Below are positions 57,376 through 64,000 of a stretch of DNA of 64,000 nucleotides, one piece after another. The DNA comes from DATBDE01 sp045805605 (GTDB taxonomy: Bacteria; Actinomycetota; Thermoleophilia; Solirubrobacterales; Solirubrobacteraceae). A program made the translations under genes and the position numbers. How positions within the stretch are numbered: position 1 is the first letter of the stretch; each line of letters starts with the position of its first letter. The stretch covers positions 13,052-77,051 of the forward strand of contig JBJMKX010000058.1 of NCBI GenBank assembly GCA_045805605.1, given 5' to 3'. Below the pieces are notes generated by a model, which had not been told where the DNA came from, searched no databases, and worked only from the letters and a program-made list of their open reading frames with translations.

Positions 57376-59046
57376 GTGACGGTCTCCGCGCCCAGCCTCG
57401 CTCGCTTTCGCAGCGTCGTCGAAGGGGCGCTCGCTCAGCTCGAGGCGCGGCGCCAGGAAGTCAACGACCTCAACGTCTTCCCGGTTGCCGACGGCGACAC
57501 CGGCGACAACATGGTCCTCACCCTGCGCGCGGTGGTGGCCGAGCTCGACCGGCTCGAGAGCCAGCGCGGCGACCGTTCGCTGGACGACATCGGGCGCGAC
57601 GAGATCGTCGACTCGGTGGCCCGCGCCGCGCTGCTGGGCGCGCGCGGGAACTCCGGCGTCATCCTCTCCCAGCTCATCCGCGGCGCGGCCGAGGAGCTCA
57701 TCTCCCGCCCCGGCGAGCTCGTGGACCCCGTGCTGATCGGGGCCGCCATGGCGCGCGCCGCCGAGCGCGCGTACGGGTCGGTGCGCGACCCGGCGGAAGG
57801 CACGATCCTGACGGTCACCCGCGAGATGGCCGCACGCATCGCGTCCGACCTCGCGCACATGGAGCGCACACGGCTGACGCGCGCCACCACCGACGAGGAG
57901 CAGGACGAGATGCTGGCCGACATCCTCGAGGGCGCGCTCGACACCGGCCAGGAGTCGGTCAAGCGTGGGCCCGAGCTGCTGGCGGTGCTACGCGAGTCCG
58001 GCGTGGTCGACGCCGGCGGCTATGGCGTCACGATCATCTTCGCGGGCATCGTCGCCGCCCTGCGCGGCGCCGAGCCGCCCGAGCTCGAGCATCACGCGCC
58101 GGCGCGGCCCAGCCACCCTCAGCACGAGTCCTCCACCTATCGCTTCTGCACGAACTTCGCGGTCACGGGCAGCGCCCTCGACCCCAACCGCTACGCGCGT
58201 GAACTGGAGGCGCTCGGCGATTCGGTCCTTGTCGTCGGCGATCGGATGACCCTCAAGGTCCACGTCCACACCGACACGCCGGAGCGGGCGACCGCCCTGT
58301 TCGACGGCGCCGGCGAGGTCTCGCACTTCGACGTGGCCGACATGCACGAGCAGGTGGGCGCACGGAGCGCGCGGCTGGCCGCGGGCGGCAACGGCGCCGG
58401 GCCGGCCGCGCCCGTTCCGGCATGCGCCGTGCTCGCCGTCGTGTCGGGCAAGGGCATGCGCCGCCTGTACGAGGAGATCGGTGCGCAGGCGCTGCACGGC
58501 GGGCCGACGCTGAACCCCTCGACCTACGAGCTGCTCGCCGGCATCCACGCCGTGCCCGCCGAGCAGGTGGTCGTGCTGCCCAACTCGCCCAACGTCTTCA
58601 TGGCCGCCGAGGAGGCCGCCGACCTCTCCGACAAGCAGGTCAGCGTCGTGCACTCGCGCTCGCAGCAGGCCGGGCTGGCGGCCGCGCTCGCGCTCGACCC
58701 GAGGCGCGGCGCGGCCGAGAACCGGAAAGGGATGGAGGCCGCGCTCACGCAGGTGCGCACAGGGGGCGTCGCGCGCGCCGCCCGCGACGACGGGCAGGGG
58801 CGCTTTGCCGCCGGCGAGGCCGTCGGCTACGTCGAGGAGGAGCTCGTCGCCTGGGGCGGGCCGGAGTCGACGCTGGCCAAGGTGCTCGGGCAGCTCGCCC
58901 ACGGCGCCGAGCTCGTGACCTGCATCGAGGGCGACGGCGTGCCTCTCTCGGCGGCGTCGGTGCGCCGGCTCGTGCCGGAGGACGTCGAGCTCGAGCTCTC
59001 CGAGGGCGGGCAGCCGAGCTGGTGGTGGCTGATCAGCGCGGAGTGA
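57376..59046 (+). CDS. fakA: DAK2/DegV-type kinase, FakA (YloV) family
   Basis: ATP-binding subunit of fatty-acid kinase, which phosphorylates fatty acids held by FakB. The 556 residues begin with a DhaL-like domain: NVFPVADGDTGDNM (metal Asp residues), LGARGNSGVILSQL and EGTILTVTRE. The C-terminal part has the YloV/DegV-like HVHTDTPE, VVLPNSPNV and DLSDKQVSVVHS segments. GTG at 57376 lies 28 bp after rpmB, the conserved order. No fakB gene is in the window. Confidence 0.92.
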   Translation: MTVSAPSLARFRSVVEGALAQLEARRQEVNDLNVFPVADGDTGDNMVLTLRAVVAELDRLESQRGDRSLDDIGRDEIVDSVARAALLGARGNSGVILSQLIRGAAEELISRPGELVDPVLIGAAMARAAERAYGSVRDPAEGTILTVTREMAARIASDLAHMERTRLTRATTDEEQDEMLADILEGALDTGQESVKRGPELLAVLRESGVVDAGGYGVTIIFAGIVAALRGAEPPELEHHAPARPSHPQHESSTYRFCTNFAVTGSALDPNRYARELEALGDSVLVVGDRMTLKVHVHTDTPERATALFDGAGEVSHFDVADMHEQVGARSARLAAGGNGAGPAAPVPACAVLAVVSGKGMRRLYEEIGAQALHGGPTLNPSTYELLAGIHAVPAEQVVVLPNSPNVFMAAEEAADLSDKQVSVVHSRSQQAGLAAALALDPRRGAAENRKGMEAALTQVRTGGVARAARDDGQGRFAAGEAVGYVEEELVAWGGPESTLAKVLGQLAHGAELVTCIEGDGVPLSAASVRRLVPEDVELELSEGGQPSWWWLISAE

Positions 59047-59059
59047 AGTTCGTGCGGTC

Positions 59060-59076
59060 GCCCGGCGAAGCCGGGC
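59060..59076 (+). terminator. Hairpin after fakA
   Basis: GCCCGGC-GAA-GCCGGGC is a perfect 7-bp stem with a 3-nt loop, 13 bp after the fakA stop. It may end or attenuate the rpmB-fakA transcript before the following hypothetical gene. Confidence 0.6.
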
Positions 59077-59090
59077 GGGCGTAACTGCTC

Positions 59091-59597
59091 GTGCTCGCCT
59101 ACGTCTTCTGGCACCGGGCGCGCGACGGCGTCGGGGCCGGCGAGTACGTCGCTGCGCTGAGCGCGTTCCATGAGCGCGTCGGCGTGCCGTCGTGGTTCAG
59201 CGCGCTTGAACGCCCGCCGTGGGGCGAGCACTCCGGGTGGTATGAGGACTGGTACCTGGTCGAGGGCTGGGCGGGGCTCGGCCGGCTGAACGACATGGCG
59301 GTCAGCGGTTCACGGCGGTCGCCGCACGACGCCGCCGCCGCGATGGCGGGTGAGGGGACCGCCGGGGTCTACGCCCTGCGGGCCGGCCGCCCCGACCGTC
59401 CCGCCTGGGCGGGCTGGCTGGCCAAGCCGCCCGAGCTGGCCTACCAGGGTTTCGTCGCCGCACTGCGCGCCGCCACGGGCCCCGACGCATCGGTCTGGCA
59501 GCGCCAGATGACGCTCGGGCCGACGCCGGAGTTTGCGGTGCTCGCGCCGGCGCCGGTCATGCTCCCGTGGCCGGCGGTGGAGACTGGTCCGGGTTGA
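59091..59597 (+). CDS. Hypothetical protein
   Basis: A 168-residue protein starting at GTG 59091. It is rich in Trp (FWHRARDG, PSWFSALERPPWGEHSGWYEDWYLVEGW) with no signal peptide or membrane helix. Its N-terminal half resembles a dimeric alpha/beta-barrel pattern, but no family is claimed. It and the convergent SnoaL-like gene (41-bp overlap at the 3' ends) are inserted between fakA and recG. Confidence 0.65.
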   Translation: MLAYVFWHRARDGVGAGEYVAALSAFHERVGVPSWFSALERPPWGEHSGWYEDWYLVEGWAGLGRLNDMAVSGSRRSPHDAAAAMAGEGTAGVYALRAGRPDRPAWAGWLAKPPELAYQGFVAALRAATGPDASVWQRQMTLGPTPEFAVLAPAPVMLPWPAVETGPG

Positions 59598-59967
59598 TCG
59601 GCTGGCGCGGCCAGAACGGCCACTCCTCGAAGGCGACGGCGTGCCCGCGCTCGTCGAAGCGCACCACCCACAGGTCGCGGTACTCCCGCACCGGGGGGTC
59701 GCCGTACTGCACCTCGGCGCGGACGACGGCGGTGTCGCCCTCGACGGCGACCACCTCGGACTGCAGCGTGAACAGCTCGTCGGGGCCCGCGCGCTCGCGC
59801 TCCCACATGGCGGCGATCGTGTGCAGGCCGACGAGCTCCTGGTGGTAGGGCCCCTGCCGATAGCTGGCGTCTTCGCTGAACACGTCCTGCAGCGCCTCGG
59901 TGCCGGGCGAGCGCCACGCGGCCTCGTACCGGTCGACCCAGGCGGCGACTTGTTCGCGTGTGGTCAT
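59557..59967 (-). CDS. SnoaL/NTF2-like domain protein
   Basis: A 136-residue protein of the NTF2-like cone fold. VAAWVDRYEAAWRSPGTEALQDVFSEDASY is the family N terminus, and VVRAEVQYGDPPVREYRDLWVVRFDERGHAVAFEEWPFWP forms the curved sheet, with WPFW at the end typical of nuclear transport factor 2-like proteins. Such domains serve as isomerases or binding domains; the role here is unknown. ATG at 59967 lies 45 bp from the divergent recG start. Confidence 0.85.
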   Translation of the reverse strand: MTTREQVAAWVDRYEAAWRSPGTEALQDVFSEDASYRQGPYHQELVGLHTIAAMWERERAGPDELFTLQSEVVAVEGDTAVVRAEVQYGDPPVREYRDLWVVRFDERGHAVAFEEWPFWPRQPINPDQSPPPATGA

Positions 59968-60012
59968 CACCCCCGGTGATACTCGACCGGGGGCGCCGCC
60001 ACAATCATCGCT

Positions 60013-62114
<2,102 letters not shown>

Positions 62115-62118
<4 letters not shown>

Positions 62119-62645
62119 GGATCACCGGCGGCCGCCTCGGCGGGCGCCGCATCGTCGCCCCGCGCGGCCAGAGCACCCGGCCGACGTCCGATCGGGTCCG
62201 CGAAGCGCTGTTCCAGATCCTTGGAGACCTCCACGGCGCCCGGGTCCTCGACCTGTACGCCGGGTCGGGCGCGCTCGGCCTCGAGGCTCTCTCGCGCGGG
62301 GCAGTGCACGCCACCTTCGTCGACTCTGCCGGCCCCGCGATCACAGCCATCAGACGCAACCTGAACGCCCTCGGCCTGGGAGCCGAGGTGCGCCGATCCG
62401 ACGCTCGCGCCTTCCTCCGCAACGCACGAGCGGCCGCGCGCTTCTACGATCTCGTTCTGCTCGACCCCCCGGACCGGCTCGCAGCCGGGCTCGGGCGGGA
62501 GCTCTCGGAGCTGGTGCCGCCGGTGCTCGCCACCGCCGGACGCGCGGTGGCCGAGGGCGACCGCCGGTCCCCGTTGGAGCTCGACCTCCCGCTGCTCGAC
62601 GAGCGGCGCTACGGCGACACCACCATCCGCATCCATGGCACCTGA
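62115..62645 (+). CDS. rsmD: 16S rRNA (guanine-966-N2)-methyltransferase RsmD
   Basis: Methylates G966 of 16S rRNA. The 176 residues show RITGGRLGGRRI, PTSDRVREALFQIL, the SAM loop LDLYAGSGALGLEALSRGA and the catalytic box LLDPPD. The box normally ends in Phe or Tyr (DPPF/DPPY); here the last residue is Asp, which is odd. The remainder, and the recG-rsmD-coaD order, fit RsmD well. GTG at 62115 overlaps recG; coaD overlaps its 3' end by 11 bp. Confidence 0.92.
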
Positions 62646-63138
62646 CCCCACACGCGCGATCCTCCCCGGGTCCTACGACCCCGTCACCTTCGGCCATCTC
62701 GACGTCATCGAGCGTGCGTCGAGGCTGTTCGAGACCGTGGTGGTCGCCGTGGTCAACCTCCCCGTTCGCAAGGGCGAGACCCTGTTCACCGCCGAGCAGC
62801 GCTGCGGGTTCATCGAGCAGGCGGTCGAGCACGCCGGGTTTAAGGGCGTGACGGTCAGGCCGTTCTCGAACCTCGTCGTCGAGTTCGCGGAGCAGAACAA
62901 CGCGCGCGCGATCGTCAAGGGCCTGCGGGCCATCTCGGACTTCGAATACGAGTTCGAGATGAACCAGCTCAACCGCCTTCAGGCACCCGACGTCGAGACC
63001 GTCTATCTCATGAGCTCGCCCCAGTTCAGCTTCCTGTCCTCGAGCGGCGTCCGGGAGCTGGCCACCTTTGGGGGTAAGATCGACGATCTCGTGCCTGCGA
63101 GCGTCGCCACGGCCTTGAAGGAACGCCTGGGGCGCTGA
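62635..63138 (+). CDS. coaD: Pantetheine-phosphate adenylyltransferase
   Basis: Penultimate enzyme of coenzyme A synthesis, adenylylating 4'-phosphopantetheine. The 167 residues contain ILPGSYDPVTFGHLDVIERA with the T/H-x-G-H nucleotidyl motif, VKGLRAISDFEYEFEMNQ and the C-terminal SSSGVREL (ISSTxVRE equivalent). ATG lies inside the end of rsmD. Conserved downstream neighbour of rsmD in many phyla. Confidence 0.97.
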   Translation: MAPDPTRAILPGSYDPVTFGHLDVIERASRLFETVVVAVVNLPVRKGETLFTAEQRCGFIEQAVEHAGFKGVTVRPFSNLVVEFAEQNNARAIVKGLRAISDFEYEFEMNQLNRLQAPDVETVYLMSSPQFSFLSSSGVRELATFGGKIDDLVPASVATALKERLGR

Positions 63139-63154
63139 CGAAAAGAGGCCTGCT

Positions 63155-63619
63155 ATGGACGTCCTCGTGCTCATCGACAAGCTGGACGACACTGTCCACA
63201 ACGCCAAGCCGGTCCCGCTGACCGATCAGGTGCGCGTGGACAAGGAGGAGATCTACGACATCCTCGATCAGATGCGCGCGACGATCCCGGATGAGATCAA
63301 GCAGGCGCGGTGGATCGTCAAGGAGCGTCAGGAGATGTTGGCGGAAGCCAAGCGCGAGGCCGAGCGCCTGATCGCGGAGGGGCGGGCGCGGCAGGAGCAG
63401 TTGATCTCCGAGGAAGAAGTGGTGCGGCAGGCCGAGCGGCAGGCGGAGGAGATCGTCGAGGACGCGCGGGCGCGTGAGCGGGAGATCCGGTTGGGCGCGG
63501 AGGATTACGCGGACGAGATCCTCAACACGCTGGAAGTGAACCTCTCGAAGTTCATCGCCGCGGTGCAGCGCGGCCGCGAGCGCCTCCAGGGGCGGGACGA
63601 GGCCGTCGAGGCGCGCTGA
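63155..63619 (+). CDS. SepIVA/DivIVA-like coiled-coil protein
   Basis: A 154-residue protein, mostly helical. MDVLVLIDKLDDTVHNAKPVP at the N terminus, then a long charged coiled coil (about 48-125, ARWIVKERQEMLAEAKREAERLIAEG pattern) and a C-terminal LNTLEVNLSKFIAAVQRGRERL. It resembles mycobacterial SepIVA, a DivIVA-like septation factor also encoded next to coaD-type genes, and the b subunit of ATP synthase in coiled-coil character. AAAAGAGG ribosome-binding site 8 bp before ATG. Likely involved in cell-envelope growth or division. Confidence 0.78.
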   Translation: MDVLVLIDKLDDTVHNAKPVPLTDQVRVDKEEIYDILDQMRATIPDEIKQARWIVKERQEMLAEAKREAERLIAEGRARQEQLISEEEVVRQAERQAEEIVEDARAREREIRLGAEDYADEILNTLEVNLSKFIAAVQRGRERLQGRDEAVEAR

Positions 63620-63622
63620 CCC

Positions 63623-63871
63623 TCAGCGGTTGCGGGCGGCCTTCAGCACGAGGTCGCGCAGCCGCCGCTGCTCGGCCTGCGTGAGGTTGGACGGCCGGCC
63701 GCGCGACTTCTCGAGCAGCCGCCGGACCTCGTCGCGCTCGCGCGCGTCGAGCGCGTCCCAGAGCTCCTTCGCGCGGTCGTAGGTCCACTGGACCGCCGCC
63801 AGCACCTCCATCCACCGGATGGCGCGGCGCGGACCGGTGCTGCGGATCGGCAGGCGGGGCACGGCGCGCAC
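63623..63871 (-). CDS. Small conserved-looking protein of unknown function
   Basis: An 82-residue, highly charged, helical protein from GTG 63871: WMEVLAAVQWTYDRAKELWDALDARE, RDEVRRLLEKSRGRPSNLT, EQRRLRDLVLKAARNR. Longer frames exist upstream but would be coded by the hairpin repeats and are unlikely. No signal peptide, membrane helix or Cys. Convergent with the SepIVA-like gene, 3 bp between stops. Function unknown. Confidence 0.65.
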   Translation of the reverse strand: MRAVPRLPIRSTGPRRAIRWMEVLAAVQWTYDRAKELWDALDARERDEVRRLLEKSRGRPSNLTQAEQRRLRDLVLKAARNR

Positions 63872-63881
63872 GATAGAGGGC

Positions 63882-63990
63882 GGGCAATCGCTTGCGCGAT
63901 TGCCTGATGTAAACCGCTGACGCGGTTTCCTCGGCGGGCAATTCGCTTCGCGGGCAATCGCTTGCGCGGGCAATCGCTTACGCGATTGCC
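63882..63990. repeat. Cluster of hairpins made of 16-bp GGGCAATCGCTTGCGC-type units
   Basis: One unit stands at 63882-63897 and three variants lie in tandem at 63936-63951, 63952-63967 and 63968-63983. GGCAATCGC pairs with GCGATTGCC (63883-63891/63896-63904), and the last unit pairs with 63982-63990 in the same way. Between them AAACCGC-TGAC-GCGGTTT (63911-63928) is another perfect hairpin. Two stems end in TTGCCTGA, echoing the TGCCTGA repeat elsewhere. Confidence 0.85.
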
Positions 63991-64000
63991 TGAAGGAAAC

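Noticed and set aside
57331..57858. Minus-strand open frame opposite the start of fakA
   Set aside because: No motifs, and it lies fully within the well-conserved DhaL domain coding sequence.

Overview
The window is very GC-rich, almost wholly coding DNA with a housekeeping backbone typical of Actinobacteriota. murC-ftsQ-ftsZ has no ftsA. Aerobic glycine cleavage uses split GcvPA/GcvPB. The orders scpA-scpB...rluB...cmk-der, metK...priA-def-fmt-rsmB-rpe...ribD-ribE-ribBA-ribH and rpmB-fakA-recG-rsmD-coaD-(SepIVA-like) match the actinobacterial chromosome. From protein style (short FtsZ tail, DUF3352 protein, AbiEi/DUF559 protein, DAHP synthase with ferredoxin-like domain) I infer a deep-branching class such as Thermoleophilia (Solirubrobacterales). 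That is recollection, not a search.

Layout. 1-3150: cell wall and division genes, with a dyad and a promoter before ftsZ. 3170-9132: a 47-bp palindrome, zwf, then gcvT-gcvH-gcvPA-gcvPB in one run ending at a strong hairpin. 9259-11591: trpS, scpA, scpB. 11598-14960: an accessory block between scpB and rluB (ECF sigma/anti-sigma/cupredoxin, divergent TetR and reductase, a TGCCTGA repeat array abutting a truncated SRPBCC gene), then rlmN and rluB. 16681-17573: an AbiEi/DUF559 gene with a palindrome over its start. 17585-27561: aromatic amino-acid genes aroH, a hisC-type aminotransferase, aroF, tyrA and aroA, then cmk, der, a DUF3352 protein and metK.

27562-38735 is a second accessory block: methyltransferase, lipoprotein, two GT-C-like membrane proteins, CYTH protein, secreted GH15 enzyme, VOC protein, decayed TMEM175-like gene, FAD oxidoreductase, proline dehydrogenase and a MarR/permease deletion scar. 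38775-45433 returns to backbone (priA to rpe). 45507-51048 is an envelope-glycan block (secreted basic protein, flippase, methyltransferase, GT2, GT-C). 51078-54520 holds the riboflavin genes.

The most interesting unexplained DNA is at 54539-54804, between convergent ribH and a YciI-like gene: about 266 bp of nested and interleaved inverted repeats with no credible reading frame, either a MITE-like element or a structured RNA with pseudoknot potential. After it come a Ser/Thr kinase operon (minus strand) and rpmB-fakA-recG-rsmD-coaD-SepIVA-like. The window ends in a cluster of hairpins built from 16-bp units.

No tRNA, rRNA, CRISPR array, complete insertion sequence or recognisable riboswitch was found. 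Most operons are tightly packed with 1-, 4- or 11-bp gene overlaps, so translational coupling should be common.
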